A stretch of 6,012 bases of DNA from CAYXVB01 sp964467785 (GTDB lineage Bacteria > Bdellovibrionota > UBA1018). A program made the position numbers and the translations under genes. Shown in pieces: positions 1-5,857 of the stretch. The DNA is taken from assembly GCA_964467785.1 (NCBI GenBank), contig CAYXVB010000202.1, forward strand, positions 1 to 6,012, written 5' to 3'. The notes under the pieces were generated by a model. That model made no database searches. It had not been told where the DNA came from and saw nothing but the letters and a program-made list of their open reading frames with translations. The first letter of the stretch is position 1. Each line of letters opens with the position of its first letter.

Positions 1-249
1 CGCCCAGCCCCGCGCCTTCTCTCCCGTGGTAGCGATACCGGAGTCGTTGCCCAGGCCGCTACCCAGGATCGAGGAGCCCGCGGGGATCGGATCATTAACC
101 ACGACCCAGGTCATGTCCGACTGGGATTCCAGTTCGAGTCTGATCCGCGCGATGTCCCCCTTGGACCACTTGCCCGGGATCTTTTGCTCGAAGGGAGACA
201 CTGTCTTTTTGACCCGATACCCCGTGGAGAGCGCTTCCTTGAGGGGAAC
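1..249 (-). other. C-terminal macroglobulin domain, truncated by window edge
   Basis: Residues 1830-1912. VPLKEALSTGYRVKKT (1830-1845) and KWSKGDIARIRLELES (1856-1871) are followed by MTWVVVNDPIPAGSSILGSG (1875-1894), which matches the bacterial C-terminal 'vvV.DpiPaG..il' motif. The domain continues past position 1. The expected closing part of the family (an aromatic 'E.R.D.y..Y' segment and a final 'R....P' strand) is not visible, and neither is the stop codon. Confidence 0.85.
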
Positions 250-3200
250 GGCCGCGAGGCTCTGCACCGTGAGCCACGGTTTTCCGCTTCCCGAATGGGT
301 CACGGACAACTCCGCTTTGGCCGGGGGCCACGCGAACTCAAAAGCCTTACCCTTGGGCGCAATGCTCCAGTTGAGCGCGAACACCGGCTGGCCGGGCACG
401 CTGGACTGGGTCGTCCCAGCGACCGGTGCCTTTTCATGCAGCCGCACGAACTTCTCGACCGCGAGCACACCCCAGGCATTGGCCGTGGTCGTGCCCCAGT
501 GGCCCCGACGCTGACGGTGGAGCGCGCCGCGGATCACGCGACCGATGTCCTCCTTCCAGGCCGGATCATCCACCATCGACAGCACGAAACGATTGGCGTT
601 CGTACTGGTCGAGACCATCATCCACCACAGCTCGTCGACGTTCTCCGTGGAAAAGCCCATCATCGAGCCCTGGAAGTTGAGACGCGAGCGCAGGATCTGG
701 TCCGTCTCCTTGCGCCGGGCTTCGAACGCGAGCGACGCCACCGGTCCCGCGACGCCTCCGCCGACCGGCGCGTCTTTCAAGCGCTTGAGAATCTCGCGCC
801 AGTCGATCACGGCCGAGGTGGGCCAGAGATTAGGCTGCAGCTGCAGCGAGCCCGTCATCGCCCAGGTCGCCTCGCCATAGCGCGAGAGCGCTTCGAGCGC
901 CGCCACCTTACGCACGGTGAGATCTGCCGTGGGAAGATCACTGATGCGGACGATCCGTCCTTCGACAAATCCCTTGAGACCAGCGAGCATCCGGGCACGG
1001 AGCGATTCGGGGAGTTCCCAACCGGCTTCGTTCGAGAGCGACACAAGATAGGCGGTCAGGATTTCCGATCCACGAATCCAATCCGAGGGGAAGTACTTGG
1101 CCAGCCCGTCTGGGTCCAGATAGCTCGGCAGATCATCGACGACCGACTGCCAGAGCTTGCGATTTCGGAGCGCGACTGCCCTGGAGGCTCGCTGCTCGAG
1201 GCAGGTGTACGGGTAAAAGCCCATGTACTCGCGCACTCCCTCCAGGCTTGAAGTCAGTGTCGGATCCAGCGCCACCCGGAGTCCGCCGCGCCCCGGAACC
1301 GCGCCCGCGGGCATCTCGACCGGAAGCCTGAAATTTCCATCCAGCTGTGCCAGTGTCGCTTGAAGAGTGCGAACGGGCACGGCCGGTACGACCTTCTGGG
1401 TGAACTGGATCCGATCCGAGGCCGATCCAGCTCGCGCGCTCAGCTGGTATTTGAGCGAAGAGACTCCCGACGGGATTTCGAGCGCCCAGCGCACCTGCTG
1501 GGCTTCGTTCGGGGCAAGCGTGAGATCCGCGGGCGCGAAGTCCGGCACGCCTGCGGCCTTGCCCTGGAGCGAGACAATCATCGGTCGCGAAGTGGTGTTG
1601 CGAAGGGTGAACTCGAGGTTCATCCGATCGCCTTCGCGCGCGAGCGGCGGAATTCCCGGAAGAATCATGAGGTCCTGCGTGGTGCGGATGGTCGCCGCTC
1701 CAGTGCCGAAGAGCGCCGCCCCTGCATGCGCGACGGCAACCACGCGGAAGCCGGTGATCGAATCATTCATCGGAAACTGGATCTCGGCCTCACCGTTAGA
1801 ATCGAGCGCCACCTTGCCGTTCCAGTACAGGAGTGTGTCAAAGAGCTCGCGCGAAGGGGCCTTGGAGCCATCACCGCCCGGCGGGAGCGACTTGAGGCCG
1901 AAGTGCCGCTTGCCCACCACCTCGCTTTGCAGGGTGTAGGTCTGCACTTCGTAGCCGCGCTTACGCATCATCGACTCAAGGAGCTTCCAGCTCCCGTTGG
2001 GCTTGAGCTGAAGCAGCCCCTCGTCCACCGCGGCCAGCGCCACCTCGCTGCCTTGAGGCAGTGGCGAGCCGTCGGCGGTCTTTACCTGGATCGTGAACCG
2101 TCCCTTTTCGCGGACCTGATAGATCTCCTTGGAAGGCTGTACGTGGACAGCCAGTTCGTGGGGCTTCCAACCGACATGGATTTCTGAGATCCCGAGCTTG
2201 TAAGCCGGCCGCCCAAGGTCCACGATCGGCCCCGGCGCGATTTCGCCTGCGCGCCCGCGCACCACGAGCGCCGAAACAAACACATTGGGCGCGTAGTTGG
2301 GCTTGATCGGCACCTCGATCAGCGGCTTCTTTCCCGAAAGCGACACGACGAAGGAGTCGATCACCCCTTCGCGCTCCACCGTGACTAGCGCGGTGGCCTC
2401 GCGGAACGGCATGCGCACCTGGAATACCGCTTTTTCGCCGGTCTCATAGCGCTTGCGCTCGGGAAGAAGATCAATGCGATCGGAGTCGTCCTGGGCGAAC
2501 CACCACTCCTCCGAGTCATAGATCCAGGTGGAGGACTGGCCCCAGGCCCTGCGCCCCGCTTCGTCCGAGGTCCGTGCCTCGAGAATCAAATTACCCGAAA
2601 CCGGGGGCACGACATCACAGTCCAAGAACCCCTTTTCGTCGGTCGCGCCGCCGCAGGCCTTGCCATGACGCTTGAGCTCGGCGCGGTTCTCGTAAGCGTA
2701 GAAACCGCCCACCAGGCGCTTGCGATGCGAGTAATGTTTCTGCTCGACGAACTCGACCTCGACCGGCGCGTTTCTCACGGCCTTACCGCGGAGATCCGTC
2801 ACCGCGACCTGGAATCGGAGCGACTTCTTCGAGGCGAACCAGCTGTTGGGCTTGACACCGATGAGCCGCGCCGACGGGAAGAGAGGCACGTTACGGGCCA
2901 CCGTCTGGGTCTCGCCGCTAGGATCGCGGTAATCGATTTCGACATGCAGACGCTTGAGCTGATCCGTGCGCTTGTCGCTCAGGGGCACCTTGAAATTCCC
3001 GGTCCCCGCAGCATCCAACGTGAGCGAACTCTTCACGGCGGGACTCACTCCCTCGGGGCCGCTCGTCGCTTCCGGGGTCCGCGCATCGAGATCGAGCTCG
3101 ACCTCGCCGGGGGCCAGGGGCGCTTCGTCGCCCTGAGGATCACGCACCTTTCCGGTCCCGAAGGCATACCCGTCGAACTCCGGGAACTCGATCGGCGAAG

Positions 3201-5736
3201 CGATCGAAGTCTGGTAGCGCACGGCAACCGGAAGTTTCGCGGCCGCGCCGCCGGCCAGATACTCGACAGACACGTCAAAGCGCGCTTCCCTGGCGCCGAC
3301 CAAATCCTCCGATGGCGGGCGGATCTGCCCCTTCATCAAGGGCACCCGATACTCCTCGACCCGGAATGAGCCCGCCTCCCACGAGTCCGCGCCGTTCGCC
3401 CCGCCGTAGCGGCCGTAATGCTCGCCTTCGCTCTCCTCGCCCGACTCGTTTTCCTCGGGCTCGGCCGTGGATTTACCCGCCTCGCCCTTGCGAAGCGTGA
3501 CAGTGTAGGTGCCGAGCTTAGTTCCCTTGGGAATGCTCCAGGTGCTCTCTGCCACGCCCCCCGCGCGCCAGTTGAGCGCGAGGTCATAGCTCTGATTGCT
3601 CTCCTGGTGCCGGATCCGAACCGAGCGCGGCAGGCGGTCGCCGGAGGGGATCTCGATCCCGCCGCGAGTGTGCTTGCGGAAAAAGTGCTTCATGTGCACA
3701 GTCTCGCCCGCGCGGAGGAGCGTGCGGTCAAATACGGTCGACGCGTACTCGGGCGAAAGCTCATACCCTCCCGGCAGATTGTAGCGCCAGGACTCAATCC
3801 CCTTGGCCCAGCTCGTATGCACGAAGGAGAAGTCGTCGTCCTTTTCCGCCACGACGTAATACCCACGCGAATACTGGGAGTAGCGGCGATCCTTGCTGCA
3901 GCTCGCCGCTGGCGACTCCCGAAGGGCCTTTTCGATATTCGCGATGCCACGGGAGTCGGTGCGACCACTCGCGATGAGCCCGCCCGCGCAGTCCCGGATC
4001 GCCACGGCGGCGCCCTCGACCGGACGAGCCTGATCCAACGTGGTCACCCACACAAGCGAGGACTCGCGCCCCTGCTTGAAGTGCACCGACAGGTTGGTCA
4101 CGAGCGCCGCGGTTGGAACGTACATCGGCGCTTTTTTACCGAGAAGCGCCGCGCCCAGCCGAGGGCTTTCAAATTCGACCACGTAAAATCCAGGCCTCTT
4201 TAGCGGAATCCCGATCACCTCAAAAGCGCTCGAGCCATTTGGCTTGCGGATCGAGAGCGGTTCGGTCCTGAGTCCCGATGTCGAGGCGCGCCCCAGGACC
4301 GGCTCCTCCCGATTTGCCAGCGAGACCCGCGTGAGCCACTCGACCGCGCGGGAAAAACCCACTCCGTCCAGACGAAGTAGTTTCCCTTCAACGGACTCTC
4401 CCGCGCTTACACCCGAACTTTTGGCCGAACTTTCGGCCGCGACGATGCCCATCGCGGCCTTGAGCTGCGGCTCCACATTGCGCACCGTGACCGGCAAGAT
4501 GGCCTCGGGCTTGAGTTCGATCACGCCGAAATCGGCCGGAAACTTGATCAGTGGCGGATCATCGGAAGTAGCGACTTGCAGCGGAAACCGCTCCGCGTTC
4601 GAAAGCGCGCGGCCCGCGTCGTCTTTCAGTCCGCTCGGCAGAACGATCTCAAAGCGGGACTTGCCAGGGAAAGGCCCCTTGAAGGTCACCTGGCGGACCC
4701 CTTCTTCGTCTTGCCGGTTCTCATTCTTTTCGACAAACGGCTTCCACTCGCGCGTACCGGCATGGACTGGCCCAAGCGCGCGAAGCCGGATTTTCCGGAT
4801 CTCGCTCCACGGCACGTCCGCATTGAAATTGAGCCACATCCCTGCGATCGGGATGCAGGCGGACGCCGCGTTCTCGCGTTCGCAGTTGAACTCCACGGCA
4901 AAAAGCGGACGGACCTGAAACGGAAGGATCTGGTCCGCCTTTGTGATGGCCCCGCCGGGGGTTGCGACTCCCGAGCCCCAGACCAGCATGACCTCGGCGT
5001 CGGGAGCAAAGCGCCGCCGCGCCTGCACGATCACGCGCGACACTCCCGTGCGCCGCGTGCCCAGGTGGTTCGGGGCGCCGAACTTGCGCGCCCAGAGCCG
5101 TACCTTCGCGCCCACGCCCTTGGCCTTGCCGGCGGCTTCGAACTCCTCGCGCGGATCCGCATCGAGAACCCGCACCGGGATCTTTTCATTGATGCCCTTG
5201 ACCGAGAAGTAAACATTCTGCTCGACGGTCTTGGGATCCACCTCCGCATCGAGACTCAGGATGAAGATCTGCTCCTCGTCGATCTGGGTTCCTTCCCACG
5301 GTTCGGAACGCTTGATCGCCGGGCCACCCGTGTCGAAGGCGAATTCCGTGCGGCCGCCAGCGCCCGCCACCGGCTTGCCCGAAAGGGCCTTGAGTCCATC
5401 CTTGATCCGAAAGCTGCAACGCACGCCGCCTGGCAGATCCTTTTCGAAATCATAAAGCCAGTTGCGCGCGTCGCCCCACCGACCCTTGCCCGCCACCGAA
5501 CACTGGATGTCAAAGGGGTCGCCCTGGGGGCCATTTGCCGCGCGGGGATCACCGAAGGCGACGAGAGGCTCGGAAAAAGTCGCCCGGACCTGCCGGACAT
5601 CCTTGATCGTCCCCTCCGGCGAGAAGGAAATGATCTCCGCCACCCCGGCGCCCAGGACCGCCCGCGCTCCGAGGAGAACCAGTCCCACCCACCCCGCTCC
5701 GCGAAAACGCCTTGCCCACTTCATCGAACGCGCCAT
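1..5736 (-). CDS. Large secreted bacterial alpha-2-macroglobulin family protein (3' end outside window)
   Basis: Predicted broad-spectrum protease trap of the periplasm or cell exterior, of the COG2373 / E. coli YfhM (ECAM) kind. Seen directly: 1912 uninterrupted codons, a signal peptide (1-30), an MG2-like motif FDRTLLRAGETV (669-680), VEEYRVP (793-799), the bait-region-domain motifs YETGEKAVFQV (1097-1107) and TVERE (1119-1123), AAVDEGLL (1235-1242), LFDTLLYW (1298-1305), NDSITGFR (1324-1331), the thioester YPYTCLEQ (1508-1515), GHWGTTTANAWG (1745-1756) and PWLTVQSL (1820-1827). Known of the family: bait cleavage exposes the thioester, which acylates the protease. The start at 5736 is chosen because GGGAGG lies 6 nt upstream; an in-frame ATG at 5724 is spaced too far from it. 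The protein is much longer than ECAM (about 1650 residues), through extra N-terminal domains. The last visible residues, GWA, resemble the point where relatives continue for roughly another hundred residues, so the visible part is nearly complete. A pbpC neighbour is common in the family but would lie off the window. Family assignment is very secure; the target protease and exact location are inference. Confidence 0.97.
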   Translation of the reverse strand, partial: MARSMKWARRFRGAGWVGLVLLGARAVLGAGVAEIISFSPEGTIKDVRQVRATFSEPLVAFGDPRAANGPQGDPFDIQCSVAGKGRWGDARNWLYDFEKDLPGGVRCSFRIKDGLKALSGKPVAGAGGRTEFAFDTGGPAIKRSEPWEGTQIDEEQIFILSLDAEVDPKTVEQNVYFSVKGINEKIPVRVLDADPREEFEAAGKAKGVGAKVRLWARKFGAPNHLGTRRTGVSRVIVQARRRFAPDAEVMLVWGSGVATPGGAITKADQILPFQVRPLFAVEFNCERENAASACIPIAGMWLNFNADVPWSEIRKIRLRALGPVHAGTREWKPFVEKNENRQDEEGVRQVTFKGPFPGKSRFEIVLPSGLKDDAGRALSNAERFPLQVATSDDPPLIKFPADFGVIELKPEAILPVTVRNVEPQLKAAMGIVAAESSAKSSGVSAGESVEGKLLRLDGVGFSRAVEWLTRVSLANREEPVLGRASTSGLRTEPLSIRKPNGSSAFEVIGIPLKRPGFYVVEFESPRLGAALLGKKAPMYVPTAALVTNLSVHFKQGRESSLVWVTTLDQARPVEGAAVAIRDCAGGLIASGRTDSRGIANIEKALRESPAASCSKDRRYSQYSRGYYVVAEKDDDFSFVHTSWAKGIESWRYNLPGGYELSPEYASTVFDRTLLRAGETVHMKHFFRKHTRGGIEIPSGDRLPRSVRIRHQESNQSYDLALNWRAGGVAESTWSIPKGTKLGTYTVTLRKGEAGKSTAEPEENESGEESEGEHYGRYGGANGADSWEAGSFRVEEYRVPLMKGQIRPPSEDLVGAREARFDVSVEYLAGGAAAKLPVAVRYQTSIASPIEFPEFDGYAFGTGKVRDPQGDEAPLAPGEVELDLDARTPEATSGPEGVSPAVKSSLTLDAAGTGNFKVPLSDKRTDQLKRLHVEIDYRDPSGETQTVARNVPLFPSARLIGVKPNSWFASKKSLRFQVAVTDLRGKAVRNAPVEVEFVEQKHYSHRKRLVGGFYAYENRAELKRHGKACGGATDEKGFLDCDVVPPVSGNLILEARTSDEAGRRAWGQSSTWIYDSEEWWFAQDDSDRIDLLPERKRYETGEKAVFQVRMPFREATALVTVEREGVIDSFVVSLSGKKPLIEVPIKPNYAPNVFVSALVVRGRAGEIAPGPIVDLGRPAYKLGISEIHVGWKPHELAVHVQPSKEIYQVREKGRFTIQVKTADGSPLPQGSEVALAAVDEGLLQLKPNGSWKLLESMMRKRGYEVQTYTLQSEVVGKRHFGLKSLPPGGDGSKAPSRELFDTLLYWNGKVALDSNGEAEIQFPMNDSITGFRVVAVAHAGAALFGTGAATIRTTQDLMILPGIPPLAREGDRMNLEFTLRNTTSRPMIVSLQGKAAGVPDFAPADLTLAPNEAQQVRWALEIPSGVSSLKYQLSARAGSASDRIQFTQKVVPAVPVRTLQATLAQLDGNFRLPVEMPAGAVPGRGGLRVALDPTLTSSLEGVREYMGFYPYTCLEQRASRAVALRNRKLWQSVVDDLPSYLDPDGLAKYFPSDWIRGSEILTAYLVSLSNEAGWELPESLRARMLAGLKGFVEGRIVRISDLPTADLTVRKVAALEALSRYGEATWAMTGSLQLQPNLWPTSAVIDWREILKRLKDAPVGGGVAGPVASLAFEARRKETDQILRSRLNFQGSMMGFSTENVDELWWMMVSTSTNANRFVLSMVDDPAWKEDIGRVIRGALHRQRRGHWGTTTANAWGVLAVEKFVRLHEKAPVAGTTQSSVPGQPVFALNWSIAPKGKAFEFAWPPAKAELSVTHSGSGKPWLTVQSLAAVPLKEALSTGYRVKKTVSPFEQKIPGKWSKGDIARIRLELESQSDMTWVVVNDPIPAGSSILGSGLGNDSGIATTGEKARGWA
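427..1254 (-). other. Thioester (helical TED) domain
   Basis: Residues 1495-1770. It opens with SSLEGVREYMGFYPYTCLEQ (1496-1515) and continues with LPSYLDPDGLAKYFPSDW (1536-1553), GSEILTAYLVSL (1556-1567), PNLWPTSAVIDWREIL (1635-1650), GHWGTTTANAWGVLAVEKF (1745-1763). These are alpha-helical repeats of the alpha/alpha-toroid kind that carries the thioester in bacterial A2Ms and complement proteins. ASTSTNANRF-like sequence around VSTSTNANRFVL (1708-1719) is the usual helix preceding the second half of the toroid. The domain looks complete. Confidence 0.9.
1192..1203 (-). other. Thioester motif CLEQ
   Basis: Codons for C1512, L1513, E1514 and Q1515. In the family the Cys side chain and the Gln carboxamide form the internal beta-cysteinyl-gamma-glutamyl thioester that reacts with a cleaving protease. 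The surrounding YPYTCLEQRASR (1508-1519) is the standard bacterial version; animals usually have CGEQ. Both key residues are present, so this is a thioester-competent A2M rather than one of the bacterial paralogues that lack it. Confidence 0.95.
1627..1845 (-). other. Conserved A2M core block (PF00207-type)
   Basis: Residues 1298-1370 hold the most conserved block of the family: LFDTLLYWNGKVALDSNGEA (1298-1317), IQFPMNDSITGFRVVAVAH (1319-1337), FGTGAATIRTTQDL (1343-1356) and MILPGIPPLAREGD (1357-1370). It forms the macroglobulin domain just after the bait. All the canonical positions (W1305, N1324, D1325, T1328, R1331) are intact. Confidence 0.92.
1846..2004 (-). other. Putative bait stretch
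   Basis: Residues 1245-1297, the variable segment between AAVDEGLLQL and LFDTLLYW, which is where bait cleavage occurs in the family. It contains LLESMMRKRGYEVQT (1252-1266), VVGKRHFGLKSLPPGG (1273-1288) and DGSKAPSRE (1289-1297). Seen: many Lys/Arg plus Met/Phe/Tyr/Leu sites, few acidic residues, and a short length of about 53 residues. Inference: it is open to trypsin-like and chymotrypsin-like enzymes. GKRHFG and the Pro-Gly-Gly part resemble a conserved family stretch, so the truly variable bait is probably the first half. Confidence 0.65.
2005..2481 (-). other. A2M bait-region domain (BRD-type)
   Basis: Residues 1086-1244. Seen in order: DRIDLLPERKRYETGEKA (1086-1103), VRMPFREATALVTVEREG (1108-1125), EVPIKPNYAPNVFVSALVV (1141-1159), DLGRPAYKLGISEI (1173-1186) and ALAAVDEGLLQL (1233-1244). 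These are hallmark motifs of the domain that carries and frames the bait in bacterial and animal A2Ms (Pfam A2M_BRD). All the expected motifs are present and in order, which argues for a functional protein. Confidence 0.9.
2482..3384 (-). other. Central macroglobulin domains between the acidic linker and the bait-region domain
   Basis: Residues 785-1085. SFRVEEYRVPLMKG (790-803) is the family 'F.V.EY..P.f' motif, and FDVSVEYLAGGAA (820-832) matches the 'y..G.p...a' strand of the following domain. Next come a Pro/Glu-rich stretch (871-900) and LFPSARLIGVKPNSWF (952-967). Cysteines 1028 and 1040 lie 12 residues apart and are a candidate disulfide. The region ends with WIYDSEEWWFAQ (1071-1082), an aromatic, acidic lead into the bait-region domain. 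Subdomain limits are approximate. Confidence 0.75.
3385..3474 (-). other. Acidic linker followed by a Gly/Tyr stretch
   Basis: Residues 755-784. KSTAEPEENESGEESEGE (755-772) is strongly acidic and low in hydrophobics. HYGRYGGANGAD (773-784) is Gly/Tyr-rich. It falls between the end of the MG2-type domain and the VEEYRVP motif that opens the next macroglobulin domain, a border that is normally short in the family. It is probably a flexible surface loop; any binding role is inference. Confidence 0.75.
3481..3780 (-). other. MG2-type domain
   Basis: Residues 653-752 carry FDRTLLRAGETVHMK (669-683), the A2M MG2 signature usually written 'DR..YrPGetV', followed by HFFRKH, and end with GTYTVTLRKG (742-751), the typical closing strand. 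The usual proline of 'RPGE' is alanine here (A676). The family role is structural: it forms part of the macroglobulin ring that holds the bait. Confidence 0.85.
3781..4101 (-). other. Bacterial A2M macroglobulin segment preceding MG2
   Basis: Residues 546-652 contain VTNLSVHFKQGRESSLVWVTTL (546-567), RPVEGAAVAIRDCAGG (571-586) and GRTDSRGIANI (591-601). This matches the pattern common in bacterial A2Ms of an N-terminal beta domain with a 'domain-swap' style 'PV.GA.V...D..G....G.TD..G.A' core. Cysteines 583 and 613 flank it and could form a disulfide. It is followed by an aromatic, charged stretch (YSQYSRGYYVVAEKDDDFSFVH, 619-640) of the 'vvaekgdd.sfv' kind seen in relatives. Exact Pfam borders need an HMM search. 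Confidence 0.7.
4102..5646 (-). other. N-terminal macroglobulin-like beta domains
   Basis: Residues 31-545 of the A2M. The region begins with EIISFSPEGTIKDVRQVRATF (33-53) and a FSEPLVAFGDP segment (54-64), followed by FDTGGPAI (134-141) and DEEQIFIL (153-160). These resemble the N-terminal Ig-like domains of the long proteobacterial A2Ms and are largely absent from shorter family members such as ECAM. Composition alternates short beta-type stretches with Gly/Pro turns, consistent with several stacked sandwich domains. Cysteines 79/107 and 285/294 lie close together within the same regions and are candidate disulfides. Domain borders are approximate; no specific ligand is evident. Confidence 0.7.
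4414..4437 (-). repeat. 12-bp in-frame tandem duplication in a Ser/Gly linker
   Basis: On the plus strand CGAACTTTTGGC (4414-4425) is followed directly by CGAACTTTCGGC (4426-4437), 11 of 12 bases identical. In the protein this gives AESS followed by AKSS (434-441). It sits in a Ser/Gly/Ala-rich linker (AAESSAKSSGVSAGESVEG, 433-451) between beta-rich segments. The likely origin is slippage or a small duplication in a permissive linker; no regulatory role is implied. Confidence 0.85.
5647..5736 (-). other. Sec-type signal peptide without lipobox
   Basis: Residues 1-30 show a basic n-region (MARSMKWARRFR), a hydrophobic core (WVGLVLLGA, 16-24) and small residues suited to signal peptidase I, either after ARA (24-26) or after LGA (28-30). 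There is no cysteine in or near the cleavage region, so a lipoprotein anchor like that of E. coli ECAM is not supported. The mature protein is inferred to be soluble in the periplasm or released. The n-region contains three arginines plus another at position 3 but no twin-arginine consensus (RR is followed by FRG), so Sec export is preferred. Confidence 0.8.
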
Positions 5737-5742
5737 GACACG

Positions 5743-5748
5743 CCTCCC
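5743..5748 (-). promoter_or_regulatory. Shine-Dalgarno sequence of the A2M gene
   Basis: GGGAGG on the minus strand, with a 6-nt spacer (CGTGTC) to the ATG at 5736. It decides the start: the next in-frame ATG, at 5724, would be 18 nt away. A 10-bp GC palindrome, CGCCCGGGCG (5748-5757), abuts the site and could pair in the mRNA, partly burying the first G. Confidence 0.75.
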
Positions 5749-5826
5749 GCCCGGGCGCGAAACTCAACGCCGATGCCTTGGTGATTTTGATGTCCTCAAG
5801 ACGTACCTCGGGACATGGGGCGGGAC

Positions 5827-5857
5827 AAATCAAAAATGCCCTCCCGCATGCGGAGGC
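5827..5857 (-). terminator. Putative rho-independent terminator
   Basis: Minus strand: GCCTCC (5857-5852), a 7-nt loop, GGAGGGC (5844-5838) with one bulged G, then A-TTTTT-GA-TTT (5837-5827). The 6-bp GC-rich stem followed by a T-rich run fits an intrinsic terminator reading on the minus strand. It would end a transcript that enters from beyond 6012 or starts nearby, about 90 bp before the A2M start codon. The stem is short and the T-run is interrupted, so strength is uncertain. Confidence 0.5.

Noticed and set aside
184..1251. 355-codon open frame on the plus strand
   Set aside because: It is antisense to the thioester and C-terminal domains. No recognisable protein features; the coding signal belongs to the opposite strand.
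1360..4203. Further plus-strand open frames (275, 234 and 261 codons) lying head to tail
   Set aside because: All share the register exactly antisense to the A2M codons and break wherever the A2M has Leu, Ser or similar codons complementary to stops. They are not an operon.
1..5736. A frameshift or pseudogene in the A2M gene
   Set aside because: Codon-by-codon reading gave no in-frame stop, and the family motifs occur in the right order in one frame from 5736 to 1.
4576..5784. 402-codon open frame on the plus strand
   Set aside because: It lies wholly antisense to the A2M apart from its last bases. Its translation is Arg/His/Asp-rich with no family motif, while the minus frame shows many A2M signatures throughout. 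It is a typical high-GC antisense shadow.
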